DNA of 64,000 nt from Planctomycetota bacterium (GCA_016795285.1 JAEUIC010000044.1:17501-81500), one strand, 5' to 3'. Shown: positions 42,887 to 52,253, counted from the first letter of the stretch. Program-made: numbers and translations. The notes: generated by a model from the letters alone, not told the origin.

Positions 42887-43909
42887 ATGATGAACCGCAC
42901 GAGCCTCTGGCTCCTCGCCGCCGCGGCGTTCTGCTGCGCGCCGGCGCTCGAAAGCAAGGCCCAGGAGACCGAGAAGGTCGCGGCCGCGCCGCGCCGCGCC
43001 GAGGACCAGGCGAAGGTCGACGCCAACCTGCCGAGCTACGGCAAGGTCGCCGGGATCTCCGGCAACCTGAACTCGATCGGCTCCGACACGCTGAACAACC
43101 TCATGACGCTCTGGTCGGAGAGCTTCAAGGGGCAGTACCCGAGCGTGCGCATCCAGGTCGAGGGCAAGGGCAGCGGTTCGGCGCCGCCGGCGCTGATCGC
43201 CGGGACCGCGCAGCTCGGCCCGATGAGCCGCGAGATGAAGTCCTCGGAGATCGACGACTTCGAGGGGAAGTACGGCTACAAGCCGACCCAGGTCCGGGTC
43301 TGCGTCGACGCGCTCGCGGTCTACGTCCACAAGGACAACCCGATCGAGAAGCTCACCATCGCGCAGGTCGACGCGCTGTTCGGCAAGCAGCGGAAGCAGG
43401 GCGCGGCGAAGAGCCTCGAGACGTGGGGCGACCTCGGCCTCACCGGTGAATGGGCGGCGCTGCCGATCAGCCTCTACGGCCGCAACTCGGCGTCGGGCAC
43501 CTACGGCTTCTTCAAGGAGCTGGTGCTGAAGAACGGCGACTACAAGGACACCGTGAAGGAGCAGCCCGGCTCGGCGTCGGTGGTGCTGGGCGTGACCGAG
43601 GATCGCGGCGGCGTCGGCTACAGCGGCATCGGCTACAAGACCTCGGGCGTGCGCGCGGTGCCGATCGCGAAGGATGACGCCACGCCCGCCGGCGACACCG
43701 GCGCGACCGCGGTCTACGGCGGCAAGTACCCGATCACCCGCTTCCTCTACGTCTACGTCAACAAGGCGCCGAACAAGCCGCTCGACCCGCTCACCAAGGA
43801 GTTCCTCATCTACGTGCTGTCGCAGCAGGGGCAGCAGGCGGTGCTGAAGGACGGCTACTTCCCGCTGCCGGCGAAGCTCGCCGCCGAGGAGCTGAAGAAG
43901 CTGCAGTGA
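42887..43909 (+). CDS. pstS: Phosphate-binding protein PstS
   Basis: 340 residues. The periplasmic high-affinity phosphate receptor of the Pst ABC transporter. A signal peptide ends near ESKAQ. Phosphate-contacting motifs are typical: GSDTLNNLMTLW near the N-terminus, EGKGSGSAPPALIAG, PMSREMKSSE, and GRNSASGTYGFFKELVL in the second lobe. Cleavage appears to be by ordinary signal peptidase, because the Cys residues in the signal (FCCAP) are not in a good lipobox. GGAG is 6 bases before the ATG at 42887; a second ATG follows at once. The gene is first in pstSCAB and lies behind a three-unit Pho box, so it should be induced by phosphate starvation. Confidence 0.95.
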   Translation: MMNRTSLWLLAAAAFCCAPALESKAQETEKVAAAPRRAEDQAKVDANLPSYGKVAGISGNLNSIGSDTLNNLMTLWSESFKGQYPSVRIQVEGKGSGSAPPALIAGTAQLGPMSREMKSSEIDDFEGKYGYKPTQVRVCVDALAVYVHKDNPIEKLTIAQVDALFGKQRKQGAAKSLETWGDLGLTGEWAALPISLYGRNSASGTYGFFKELVLKNGDYKDTVKEQPGSASVVLGVTEDRGGVGYSGIGYKTSGVRAVPIAKDDATPAGDTGATAVYGGKYPITRFLYVYVNKAPNKPLDPLTKEFLIYVLSQQGQQAVLKDGYFPLPAKLAAEELKKLQ

Positions 43910-44033
43910 TCGCCGCGACCACCGCGCTCGCGCGCGGTCGACGCAGCGCGTGCCCGGGCCGTGACGCGGCTCGGGCGCGCGCCCACCTCCCCTCCTCGCG
44001 CCTGTTGCGCCTGCGGCGAGCCTCCCCCTGAGC

Positions 44034-46298
44034 ATGGCGAACGACCTCGACGAGCGAATCGCGCCGGCGGCGTCCGGACCGCCGCGCCCCGTCTTGCCGC
44101 CCTCGAAACGCCTCGTGCAGCGGCGCCGCAACGACCGGCTCGCGCGCTGGGTCGTCGTGGCCGGCGGCCTCGCGATCATCGCGAGCGTGCTCGGCATCTT
44201 CCTCTTCCTGCTGGCGCAGGTCTTCCCGCTGCTGCGCGGGGCGCGCGTGACGCCCGGCGGCAGCACGCCGATCGCTTCCGCGCGGCCGCTCGCGGTCCTC
44301 TCCGACGAGGCGGCGACCCATCTCGCGACGCTCGGCGACGACGGCGTGGTGCGCGTCCACCGTCGCGGCGACGGCGCGCTGGTGGCGGAGCAGCCGCTCT
44401 TCCCGCCGACTGCCGACGGCCGCGCGCCGCCGGTCACCTGCGGCGGTTCGCTGTTCGGCGATCCCGGCTTCGTCGCCGCCACCGCCGACGGCCGCGTCGC
44501 CTGGCGGGCGATCCGCTTCGACGTCGACCATCGCCCCGAGGGCCCGGTCGTCACGCCGCGCCTCGAGCCGATCGTCGAGCTCGTGGTCGACCCGCAAGGC
44601 CACGCGGTGACCGCATGCGCCTCGAGCGCGCGCGGCAGCTCGTCGGGCGTGGTGGCGCAGCTCGCCGACGGCTCACTCTTCCTGATCGAGCGCGTCGTCG
44701 AGGAGAACCTCTTCACCGGCGAGCAGACCGCGGCGACGGCAGAGCGCGCACTCGCCTGCCCGGCGCCGCTCACGCGGCTGGTCGTCGATGCGCGCCGCGA
44801 GAACCTGTTCGGCGCCACCACCGATGGGCGGCTCCTCTGGTGGAACCTGCTCGATCCGGCGGCCGCCGAGCCGCGCGTGCGCAGCGTCGGCGCGCCGATC
44901 ACCGCGCTCTCGCTGCTGATCGGCGACCAGAGCCTCGTGGTCGGCCAGCAGGACGGCTCGCTCACGGTCTGGAACCGCGTGCAGCCCGAGGGCGAGGCGA
45001 GCCGGCTGACCGAGACGCACGCCTTCCCGCGCCGCGCCGGCGCCGTGCAGCTGATCACCCCGTCGTGGCGCAACCGCCTCTTCCTCGCCGTCGAGGCGGG
45101 CGACCGCGCGCTGGTCGGCTTCTCGACCTCGACGCGCGTGCTGTGGGAGGGCGACCTCCCGCTCGCCGGCGCCAGCGCGGCCGCCATCGCGCCGAAGAAC
45201 GACGCGCTGCTGCTGGCGGCGCCCGGCCGCGCGGAGCGGCTCGCGTTCGACTGCCCGCACCCCGAGGCGGGGCTCGACGTCTACTTCGGGAAGGTCTGGT
45301 ACGAGGGCTACGCGAAGCCCGAGTGGATCTACCAGTCGAGCTCCGGCAGCGACGAGGCGGAGCCGAAGATCAGCCTCGTGCCGCTGCTGTTCGGCACGCT
45401 GAAGGCGACGCTCTTCTCGCTGCTCTTCGCCGTGCCGCTCGCGCTCTTCGCGGCGATGTACACCTCGCAGTTCATGCACTGGTCGCTGCGCCGCTTCGTC
45501 AAGCCGGCGGTCGAGATCATGGCGTCGCTGCCGAGCGTGGTGCTCGGCTTCCTCGCCGGCCTGTGGCTCGCGCCACGGGTCGCCGACTTCTTCCTCGGGC
45601 TGCCGCTCTTCGTGCTGCTGGCTCCGCTCGCCGTGGTCGCCGCCGGCCGCCTCGGCATGGCGCTGCCGGCCCGCTTCCGCCACCGCTTCCACGACGGCGC
45701 CGCCGCGCTCGGCTTCATCGGCGTGCTGGCGGCGACGCTCGCCGCGGCGCTGCTGCTGTCGCGGCCGCTCGAGGTCGCCTGGTTCGGCGGCGACTTCGTG
45801 GCGTGGATGCGCAGCGCGCTCGGGCTCGCGTTCGACCAGCGCAACTGCGTCGTGCTCGGCCTCGCGATGGGCGTCGCGGTGATCCCGATCATCTTCGCGA
45901 TCGCCGAGGACGCCTTCTCGAACGTGCCGAAGAGCCTCGTGTCGGGCTCGCTCGCGCTCGGCGCCGACCGCTGGTACACGGTGACGCGGGTCGTGCTGCC
46001 GACCGCGAGCCCCGGCCTCTTCTCCGCGGTGATGATCGGGTTCGGGCGCGCCGTCGGCGAGACGATGATCGTGGTGATGGCGTCGGGCAACACGCCGGTG
46101 ATGGACTGGAGCCCGTTCAACGGCCTGCGCAGCCTGTCGGCGAACATCGCCACCGAGATCCCCGAGGCGGCGCACGGCACGACCTTCTATCGCACCCTCT
46201 TCCTCGCGGCGTTGCTGCTCTTCGCGCTCACCTTCGCCGCCAACACCGCCGCCGAGCTGGTCCGCCAGCACCTGCGGCAGAAGTACGCCCGCCTGTGA
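44034..46298 (+). CDS. pstC: Phosphate ABC transporter permease PstC with large periplasmic beta-propeller-like insert
   Basis: 754 residues, more than twice the length of E. coli PstC (about 320). A cytoplasmic N-terminus and first membrane helix (about 41-64) are followed by about 350 periplasmic residues with repeated WD/PQQ-like blades (ATLGDDGVVRVHRRGDG, NLFGATTDGRLLWWNLLD, SLVVGQQDGSLTVWNRV). The permease domain occupies about 440-750, with ISLVPLLFGTLKATLFSLLFAVPLALFAA and the ABC-coupling EAA loop SLVSGSLALGADRWYTVTRVVLPTASPGLFSA. Long PstC forms with such inserts are known in several Gram-negative groups. It lies 124 bases after pstS and overlaps pstA (GTGA). Confidence 0.92.
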   Translation: MANDLDERIAPAASGPPRPVLPPSKRLVQRRRNDRLARWVVVAGGLAIIASVLGIFLFLLAQVFPLLRGARVTPGGSTPIASARPLAVLSDEAATHLATLGDDGVVRVHRRGDGALVAEQPLFPPTADGRAPPVTCGGSLFGDPGFVAATADGRVAWRAIRFDVDHRPEGPVVTPRLEPIVELVVDPQGHAVTACASSARGSSSGVVAQLADGSLFLIERVVEENLFTGEQTAATAERALACPAPLTRLVVDARRENLFGATTDGRLLWWNLLDPAAAEPRVRSVGAPITALSLLIGDQSLVVGQQDGSLTVWNRVQPEGEASRLTETHAFPRRAGAVQLITPSWRNRLFLAVEAGDRALVGFSTSTRVLWEGDLPLAGASAAAIAPKNDALLLAAPGRAERLAFDCPHPEAGLDVYFGKVWYEGYAKPEWIYQSSSGSDEAEPKISLVPLLFGTLKATLFSLLFAVPLALFAAMYTSQFMHWSLRRFVKPAVEIMASLPSVVLGFLAGLWLAPRVADFFLGLPLFVLLAPLAVVAAGRLGMALPARFRHRFHDGAAALGFIGVLAATLAAALLLSRPLEVAWFGGDFVAWMRSALGLAFDQRNCVVLGLAMGVAVIPIIFAIAEDAFSNVPKSLVSGSLALGADRWYTVTRVVLPTASPGLFSAVMIGFGRAVGETMIVVMASGNTPVMDWSPFNGLRSLSANIATEIPEAAHGTTFYRTLFLAALLLFALTFAANTAAELVRQHLRQKYARL

Positions 46299-47983
46299 AC
46301 TCCCCCATCGCTCCACCGCCGACCGCCGCTCCCGTTCGCGCCCCCGCCGACGCGCCGGCGCGGCGCCGCGGCAACGGGCGCGCGCTCATCTGGCTGTGCG
46401 GCGGCGCGCTCGCCTTCAACTTGCTGCTGGTGCTGGCGCAGCTCGCGCTGATCGCCTGGAACGGGCTCGGCTACTTCTGGCAGCGCGACCTCGTGAGCTT
46501 CGAGCTCGGCGACGGCCGGCGCCTCCTCGGCGAGGTCCACGCGCGCGAGCACTTCCGCCCCGCCGACCACCCGGCGGCCGAGGAGCTGCCGTGGCGCATC
46601 CAGGTGAAGGTGGCCAACCGCGAGCACACCGGCGCCGACTTCGTCTGGATCGAGGAGCGGGAGATCGTGCGGCGCGCGGAGCCGGCGGACGCGCTCCACT
46701 TCGAGCGCTCCGAATGGGGCAACTTCCACGGCTTCCTGCGCGAGCTCCACCGCGGCGAGCAGCTGCTCGCGAGCGGGGATGCGGCGTGGCCGGCGCTCCT
46801 GGAGCAGATCGCGAGCGCGGAGCGGCAGCGCGAGGCGCTGCTCGACGTCGAGAAGGGGCCGCTCGGCGACGTGCAGTACGCGCTCGATGCGCTGCGGCTC
46901 GACCGGCGCCGCCTCGAGCTCGACGCGCCGGCCGCCGACGAGCGGGCGCGCCGCACCGCCGAGCTCGACGCCCGCGAGAAGCAGCTCGACCAGGAGTTCG
47001 CCGGGCTGAGCGAGCGGATCGCCGGGCTGCGCGCGGAGCTCGAGAGCGTGCGGGCGACCTGCGAGCTCGCCGACGGCACGCGCGTCGAGCTGCCGGTCGG
47101 CGGACTGCTCACCGCGCTGCGCCCCAACGAGATGAGCACCTTCGACAAGCTGCTCTGCTGGGGCGGGCGGATCTTCGGCTTCCTGGTCGACCAGCCGCGC
47201 GAGGCCAACACCGAGGGCGGCATCTTCCCGGCGCTGTTCGGCACCGTGCTGATGGTCTTCCTGATGTCGGTCGCGGTGGTGCCGCTCGGCGTGCTGGCGG
47301 CGCTCTACCTGCGCGAGTACTCGCGGCAGGGCCCGCTGGTCCGCTGCGTGCGCATCGCGGTGAACAACCTCGCCGGCGTGCCGTCGATCGTCTTCGGCAT
47401 CTTCGGGCTCGGCTTCTTCGTCTACGGCATCGGCGGCACCATCGACGAGCTCTTCTTCCCCGAGGCGCTGCCGCGCGCCACCTTCGGCACCGGCGGCATC
47501 TTGTGGGCGGCGCTCACGCTGGCGCTGCTCACGGTGCCGGTCGTGATCGTCGCCACCGAGGAGGGGCTCGCCGCCGTGCCGCGCGCGGTGCGCGAGGGGT
47601 CGCTCGCGCTCGGCGCGACCAAGTTCGAGACGATCTGGCGCGTCGTGCTGCCCGCCGCGGCGCCCGGCATGCTGACCGGCGTCATCCTCGCCATCGCGCG
47701 CGCGTCGGGCGAAGTCGCGCCGCTGATGATCGTCGGCATGGTGAAGCTCGCGCCCGCGCTGCCGATCGACCACCACTTCCCGTTCGTCCACTTCGACCAG
47801 AAGTTCATGCACCTAGGCTTCCACCTGTTCGACGTCGGCTTCCAGAGCCCCGACGTCGAGGCGACCAAGCCGCTGGTCTTCGCCACCGCGCTGGTCCTGC
47901 TGGTGCTGGTGGTCGCGATGAACGTGGTGGCGATCACGCTGCGCAACCGGCTGAAGAGCCGCTATGCCGGCAGCGCGCTGTGA
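46295..47983 (+). CDS. pstA: Phosphate ABC transporter permease PstA with coiled-coil insert
   Basis: 562 residues from a GTG overlapping the pstC stop; standard PstA has about 290. After the first membrane helix (about 31-52) comes a periplasmic region of about 230 residues. It starts beta-rich (VSFELGDGRRLLGEVHAREH) and continues as a long predicted coiled coil (ALLEQIASAERQREALLDVEKG..., DAREKQLDQEFAGLSERIAGLRAELESVRATC). The permease domain begins near 300 (GGIFPALFGTVLMVFLMSVAVVPLGVLAALYLREY) and includes the EAA loop AVREGSLALGATKFETIWRVVLPAAAPGMLTG. The insert may contact the propeller of PstC or the receptor (inference). Confidence 0.92.
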   Translation: MNSPIAPPPTAAPVRAPADAPARRRGNGRALIWLCGGALAFNLLLVLAQLALIAWNGLGYFWQRDLVSFELGDGRRLLGEVHAREHFRPADHPAAEELPWRIQVKVANREHTGADFVWIEEREIVRRAEPADALHFERSEWGNFHGFLRELHRGEQLLASGDAAWPALLEQIASAERQREALLDVEKGPLGDVQYALDALRLDRRRLELDAPAADERARRTAELDAREKQLDQEFAGLSERIAGLRAELESVRATCELADGTRVELPVGGLLTALRPNEMSTFDKLLCWGGRIFGFLVDQPREANTEGGIFPALFGTVLMVFLMSVAVVPLGVLAALYLREYSRQGPLVRCVRIAVNNLAGVPSIVFGIFGLGFFVYGIGGTIDELFFPEALPRATFGTGGILWAALTLALLTVPVVIVATEEGLAAVPRAVREGSLALGATKFETIWRVVLPAAAPGMLTGVILAIARASGEVAPLMIVGMVKLAPALPIDHHFPFVHFDQKFMHLGFHLFDVGFQSPDVEATKPLVFATALVLLVLVVAMNVVAITLRNRLKSRYAGSAL

Positions 47984-48005
47984 ACGCCGCCTCGAGGAAC
48001 CGCCG

Positions 48006-48806
48006 ATGACGCCCCCGCCTCCGCCCTCCGCCCCGCCCGCCCCCGCCGGCGCCGAGCCGATCCTCGCGGTCGAGCAGCTCGAGCTCTCCTACGGCAGTGC
48101 GCCCGCGCTGCACGGCATCTCGCTCGCGATCCCGCGCCGCCAGATCACCGCCTTCATCGGACCGTCGGGCTGCGGCAAGTCGACGCTGCTGCGCTGCTTC
48201 AACCGGATGAACGACCTCGTCGACGGCGTCCGCATCAAGGGCGACGTGCGCTTCGAAGGCAGCTCGATCCTCGGCCCCGAGGTCGAGGTGAACGAGCTGC
48301 GCAAGCGCATCGGCATGGTCTTCCAGAAGAGCAACCCCTTCCCGAAGTCGATCTACGAGAACGTCGCCTACGGCCCGCGCGTGCACGGCGTCAAGCGGAC
48401 GGCCGAGCTCGACGACATCGTCGAGAAGAGCCTGCGCGGCGCGGCGCTCTGGGACGAGGTGAAGGACCGCCTGCACGAGAGCGCGCTCGGCATGTCGGGC
48501 GGCCAGCAGCAGCGCCTCTGCATCGCGCGCGCCATCGCCATCGAGCCCGAGGTGATCCTGCTCGACGAGCCGTGCTCGGCGCTCGACCCGGTCGCGACCG
48601 CCAAGGTCGAGGACCTGATGCTCGAGCTGAAGAAGCGCTTCACGCTGGTCATCGTGACCCACAACATGCAGCAGGCGTCGCGCGTCAGCGACTGGACCGC
48701 GTTCCTCTACATGGGGCGCCTGATCGAGTTCGGCCGCACCGAGGAACTCTTCGTCAAGCCGCGCGAGAAGCAGACCGAGGACTACATCACCGGCCGCTTC
48801 GGCTGA
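48006..48806 (+). CDS. pstB: Phosphate ABC transporter ATPase PstB
   Basis: 266 residues. Energises phosphate import through PstC/PstA and takes part with PhoU in signalling to PhoR. Walker A is GPSGCGKST, the Q-loop region MVFQKSNPFPKSIYENVAYGPR is characteristic of PstB, the ABC signature is MSGGQQQRLCIARA, Walker B is VILLDEPCSALDP and the switch His lies in VTHNMQQASRVSD. GAGGAA precedes the ATG at 48006; the frame extends slightly upstream to 47964 without family sequence. Pro/Ala-rich residues 2-20 form a short extension. phoU does not follow directly but sits on the opposite strand with phoBR. Confidence 0.96.
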   Translation: MTPPPPPSAPPAPAGAEPILAVEQLELSYGSAPALHGISLAIPRRQITAFIGPSGCGKSTLLRCFNRMNDLVDGVRIKGDVRFEGSSILGPEVEVNELRKRIGMVFQKSNPFPKSIYENVAYGPRVHGVKRTAELDDIVEKSLRGAALWDEVKDRLHESALGMSGGQQQRLCIARAIAIEPEVILLDEPCSALDPVATAKVEDLMLELKKRFTLVIVTHNMQQASRVSDWTAFLYMGRLIEFGRTEELFVKPREKQTEDYITGRFG

Positions 48807-48864
48807 GCGTCGGCGCCGGCCACGCGGGCGCTGCCCGGACGAGTCCTGCCCCGGGCGCCGGGCG

Positions 48865-48883
48865 CTCCGCTGGCGCAGCGGAG
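48865..48883 (+). terminator. Hairpin after pstB
   Basis: CTCCGCT and AGCGGAG form a perfect 7-bp stem with a 5-base loop, about 60 bases after the pstB stop. It is followed by a G-run rather than U residues, so it may be a weak or Rho-type end of the pst transcript. Confidence 0.35.
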
Positions 48884-48936
48884 GGGGCGCGGGCAAAGTC
48901 GCGGCCGGCTCGGAAACCTGCACGGGAGATGCCTCG

Positions 48937-49911
48937 ATGCTCCATTCGCTCCTCTTGTCGTGGGCCGCGACCTTCGCCGCCTGCGGCGATTGCCCCGGCT
49001 GCAAGCCCGACGACCTCTGCGCGGAGCACCAGGAAGGCGACGCCAAGGCGCTCGACGCGGCGCGCGGCAAGATCCGCTCGAAGGACGTCGCCGAGCGGCT
49101 CGCCGCCGTCGACGCGGCCGCCGCGCTGACCGTCGCCCACGCGAACTCGCCGAGCCGCGCCGTCGCCGAGACGCTCGCCATCGCGCTCGCCGACAAGGAC
49201 TGGGGCGTGCGCGGGAAGGCGCTCGAGAAGCTGCTGGACGGCCAGCACGCCGACGCGACCGTGAAGGCGCTGGTCGAGGCGCTCGACGACCTGCGCGCGC
49301 AGTTCGCGAAGGTCGGCCGCAACAACGACCGCTCCGCCGGCGCCGGCTCGATCATGTCGCGCGAGGGGCTCGCCTACACGGCGGCGCTGATCGAGGGGCT
49401 CGGCGGGCTCGCCGATGACCGCTGCGTGAACGCGCTGGTCGACATCCTGAAGCAGCTCGGGCCCGATGCACCGAACGAGTTCGCGCAGCCGCTGGCGCGT
49501 GCGCTGATCCAGCTGGGGTCGCGCACCGCGGTCGACTCGGTGATCGATCGGCTGGTGGCCGCCGAAGGGTCGCGCAGCAAGGCGCGCTCGGGAGGCGGTG
49601 CGGGCGGCGGAGGAGCGGGCGGCGGTGGCGGAGGCGGTGGAGCGGGCGGTGGCGGCAAGAACGACCGCCCGCGCAATCCAGGCGATCGCGACGGCGACGG
49701 GCGGCGCGACCAGCCGGCCGACGAAGGGCAGCGCCGGATGATCCACGAAGGGCTCGCGAAGCTCGCGGCGGAGAAGGAGCTCGACGGAGTGCCGACGTTC
49801 GACGACCAGGTGGCGCAGCACTGGCGCGACTGGTTCGACAAGCGGGCCGGCAAGTTCCCGGCGAAGCTCGGCCGCCTCGGCCCCGAGCCGACGAAGGTGA
49901 AGCGCAGCTGA
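48937..49911 (+). CDS. Exported HEAT-like repeat protein with polyglycine linker and EF-hand-like motif
   Basis: 324 residues, family not recognised. A weak signal sequence (MLHSLLLSWAATFAAC) runs into a Cys cluster (CGDCPGCKPDDLC) that could be a lipobox, a metal site or both. Residues 40-215 contain helical HEAT-like repeats (VAERLAAVDAAAALT, DKDWGVRGKALEKLLDG, YTAALIEGLGGLADDRCVNALVDIL). A linker of almost pure Gly/Ala (about 218-244) is followed by DRDGDGRRD, which fits a DxDxDG calcium loop. A helical C-terminus with two Trp follows. It lies 130 bases downstream of pstB, past a possible terminator, so membership in the phosphate operon is uncertain. Confidence 0.6.
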   Translation: MLHSLLLSWAATFAACGDCPGCKPDDLCAEHQEGDAKALDAARGKIRSKDVAERLAAVDAAAALTVAHANSPSRAVAETLAIALADKDWGVRGKALEKLLDGQHADATVKALVEALDDLRAQFAKVGRNNDRSAGAGSIMSREGLAYTAALIEGLGGLADDRCVNALVDILKQLGPDAPNEFAQPLARALIQLGSRTAVDSVIDRLVAAEGSRSKARSGGGAGGGGAGGGGGGGGAGGGGKNDRPRNPGDRDGDGRRDQPADEGQRRMIHEGLAKLAAEKELDGVPTFDDQVAQHWRDWFDKRAGKFPAKLGRLGPEPTKVKRS

Positions 49912-49935
49912 GAGCGAGCCGCGCGGCGGACGCGG

Positions 49936-50661
49936 TCAGCTGCAGCCGCGCTCGCCGCCGCCGCTCCGCTCCACGCCGCAGCATCGGGGCCCGCGCAGCC
50001 AGCGGCAGCACGGCGCGGCCAGCAGCGCGCCGATGCACGGCGCCGCGACGTAGAGCCACGCTGCCTCGAGCCTCCCCGTCACCAGCGCCGGGCCGAGCGA
50101 GCGCGCCGGGTTCATCGACGCGCCGGTGAGCGGTCCGGCGATCAGCGCGGCGAGGAAGACGAACGAGCCGATCGCCAGCGCCGACGACGTGCCGCGCTCC
50201 TTGGCGCCGTGCGCGACCGAGAGGATCACCACCATCAGCAGGAAGGTGATCAGCAGCTCGATCGCGAGGCTCGCGGCGTGCCCGAAGGCCGGCAGCGTCG
50301 CGCCGAGGGTCGCATCGGCCGGGAACGCGAGTCGCAGGAGCGCGCTCGCCGCCAAGGCGCCGACGAGCTGCCCGGCCGCGTAGGGCGCCACCTCGCGCCA
50401 CGGGAAGCGGCCCGCGCACGCGAAGCCGAGCGAGACCGCCGGGTTCAGGTGGGCGCCTGAGCGATCCCCCACCGCCTCGATCATCGCGACCACGACCAAG
50501 CCGAAGGCGAGCGCGATGCCGAGGTGGCCGATCGCGCCGCCCGTCGCGCCATCGACGACGATCGCGCCCGTGCCGGCCGCCACCAGGCAGAAGGTGCCGA
50601 ACGCCTCGGCGGCGCAGCGTTGCAACAGCGCGGACGCAGCGGCAGGAGTCGACGGTTCCAC
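49936..50661 (-). CDS. Aquaporin (MIP family), water-channel type
   Basis: 241 residues with six membrane helices and both half-helix signatures: HLNPAVS (loop B) and MNPARS (loop E). The residue after the second NPA-Arg is Ser, as in AqpZ-like water channels, whereas glycerol facilitators have Asp (NPARD). EAFGTFCLVAAGTGA at the N-terminus is also aquaporin-like. The C-terminus has a Cys-rich cytoplasmic tail (PCCRWLRGPRCCG). It sits between the convergent HEAT-like gene and the phosphate porin on the same strand. The 94-base gap to the porin stop suggests it may be read from its own promoter or by read-through. Confidence 0.92.
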   Translation of the reverse strand: MEPSTPAAASALLQRCAAEAFGTFCLVAAGTGAIVVDGATGGAIGHLGIALAFGLVVVAMIEAVGDRSGAHLNPAVSLGFACAGRFPWREVAPYAAGQLVGALAASALLRLAFPADATLGATLPAFGHAASLAIELLITFLLMVVILSVAHGAKERGTSSALAIGSFVFLAALIAGPLTGASMNPARSLGPALVTGRLEAAWLYVAAPCIGALLAAPCCRWLRGPRCCGVERSGGGERGCS

Positions 50662-50755
50662 GAGGCGAGCGCTCCGACGGGGCGCGCGACGATACCGCGC
50701 GGTCGAGGAGCGGCGCGCCCGCCGTCGCCGTCGCGACTGCGGGCGCGCCGTTTCT

Positions 50756-52177
50756 TCAGAACGCCAGCTGGACGCGCATCTGCGCCACCGTCGCCGCGCC
50801 GCCCTCGCCGAGCAGCGGGTCGACCTCGTCGAGGTCGACGCGCGACAGGTCCCACATCACCCGCGTGTTCGGGTTCAGGTACCAGTTGAGGCCGAGCGTC
50901 ATCATGTCGAGCGCGCCGCCCTCGACGCCGCCGCTCGCCTCGGTCCCGTCGGAGAGGTCGATGGTCGACCAGCGCAGCGCCACTTCCCACGCGCCGTGAC
51001 CGCCGTTCTCGAAGGCGTTGGCCCACGGCTTCGGGTTCTGGAAGACCGCCTCGGTCGGCTTGTAGCGGCGATTCTCGCCCGTGATCATCCAGCTGCCCTG
51101 CACGTAGAAGCCGCTGAAGCTCGGGTCGTCGAGCGTCGAGCTCGAGTTCATGTCGGTCTTGGTCCAGATGTACTCGCTCTGCAGCGACCAGCGATTCCAG
51201 ACCAGGGCCGCCTCGCCGCCGTAGCGCCAGTCGACATCCGCCTCGCGCATCGCGCCGGTGGTGACGAAGTTGCCGAACAGGTCGACCTCGGGCTTCGCGG
51301 CGTAGGTGACGCCCTCGTTGCCGCGCCCGCCGACCGAGCGGCGCGTGGCCGCGACGCCGAGGTGCAGCAGCTGCTTGCCGTCGTTGCGGTAGAGCGGCGT
51401 GCCGGTGATGCGCGCGGTCACGTTGAACGCGCCGTCGTTGGCCGACACGCTGTTGTCGGAGCTGTCCTCGCGGAAGGCGCCGGCCGCCCAGGTGAGGCGC
51501 TCGACCTGCTTGCCGTCGACTTCGCTCTTCAGCCCCTTCCAGAACAGGAAGCCCGGGTTGCGGTTCGGGGCGAAGAAGTTGGCGATCGAGGAGCGCTCGA
51601 CGAAGGTCGAGTCGTTGCTCGACGTCATCGTGTCGAGCCCGAACGGCTCGTACATGTGGCCGGCGCGGACGTTCGGGATCCAGTCGCCGAGGTTCACCAG
51701 GCCGACGAAGACGTCCTTGTGGCCGACGGTGCCCTTGGCGAAGTCGTATTGCCACTTGAACTCGATGTGCTCGTAGACGAGCCCCGACAGGTGGAGCCGC
51801 GCGCGGCGCAGCTCGAAGCCGTCCTCGAGCGGGCCGATGTTCTGCGTCACCGCCTGGTCGTTGGCGTTGCCGTTGAACCGCTTGGTCGCCTCGAGGTCGT
51901 CGTCGGCGTCGTTGAACTCGCTCTCGAAGTGGATGCGGCCGCCGATCTTGAGGTCGAACTTGTTGTCGGGGGACGTGAGGCGCAGGCCGTCCTTCCAGTA
52001 GGTGCGCAGGCTGTCGCTGGCGCCCTGCTTGTCCTCGACCGCCTTCAGGCGCTCGTTGAAGACGTCGAAGCGGAGCTTGATCTCCTCGGCATCCTGCGCG
52101 CGCGCGCTGGCTCCGAGGATCGGGAAGGCGCTGGCACCAAGCGTGACGCAGAGCGCCTCGCGGGCGAACCGGTTCAT
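50756..52177 (-). CDS. Phosphate-selective porin OprP/OprO family
   Basis: 473 residues. A signal peptide ends ASARAQ; a short helical segment follows (LRFDVFNERLKAVEDKQ), as in this family, then an outer-membrane beta-barrel with alternating aromatic strands (LTSPDNKFDLKIGGRIHFESEF, EFKWQYDFAKG, LGLNWYLNPNTRVMWDLSRVD) ending RVQLAF with a terminal Phe. GAGGAG is 6 bases before the ATG at 52177. The frame stays open upstream but adds Arg-rich sequence only. A three-unit Pho box 88-120 bases upstream puts it under PhoB control, so it probably lets phosphate cross the outer membrane for capture by PstS. Confidence 0.92.
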   Translation of the reverse strand: MNRFAREALCVTLGASAFPILGASARAQDAEEIKLRFDVFNERLKAVEDKQGASDSLRTYWKDGLRLTSPDNKFDLKIGGRIHFESEFNDADDDLEATKRFNGNANDQAVTQNIGPLEDGFELRRARLHLSGLVYEHIEFKWQYDFAKGTVGHKDVFVGLVNLGDWIPNVRAGHMYEPFGLDTMTSSNDSTFVERSSIANFFAPNRNPGFLFWKGLKSEVDGKQVERLTWAAGAFREDSSDNSVSANDGAFNVTARITGTPLYRNDGKQLLHLGVAATRRSVGGRGNEGVTYAAKPEVDLFGNFVTTGAMREADVDWRYGGEAALVWNRWSLQSEYIWTKTDMNSSSTLDDPSFSGFYVQGSWMITGENRRYKPTEAVFQNPKPWANAFENGGHGAWEVALRWSTIDLSDGTEASGGVEGGALDMMTLGLNWYLNPNTRVMWDLSRVDLDEVDPLLGEGGAATVAQMRVQLAF

Positions 52178-52253
52178 GCGGACTCCTCGCCGGACGGGAG
52201 CGGCTCGACCGGCGCGCGCCCACACGCGCACCCATCGCGACCGCAGGCCCGGC

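Noticed and set aside
49936..50661. Glycerol facilitator (GlpF) for the MIP protein, linked to GpsA/PlsY
   Set aside because: The second NPA motif is followed by Arg-Ser rather than Arg-Asp, and the genes are 37 kb apart.
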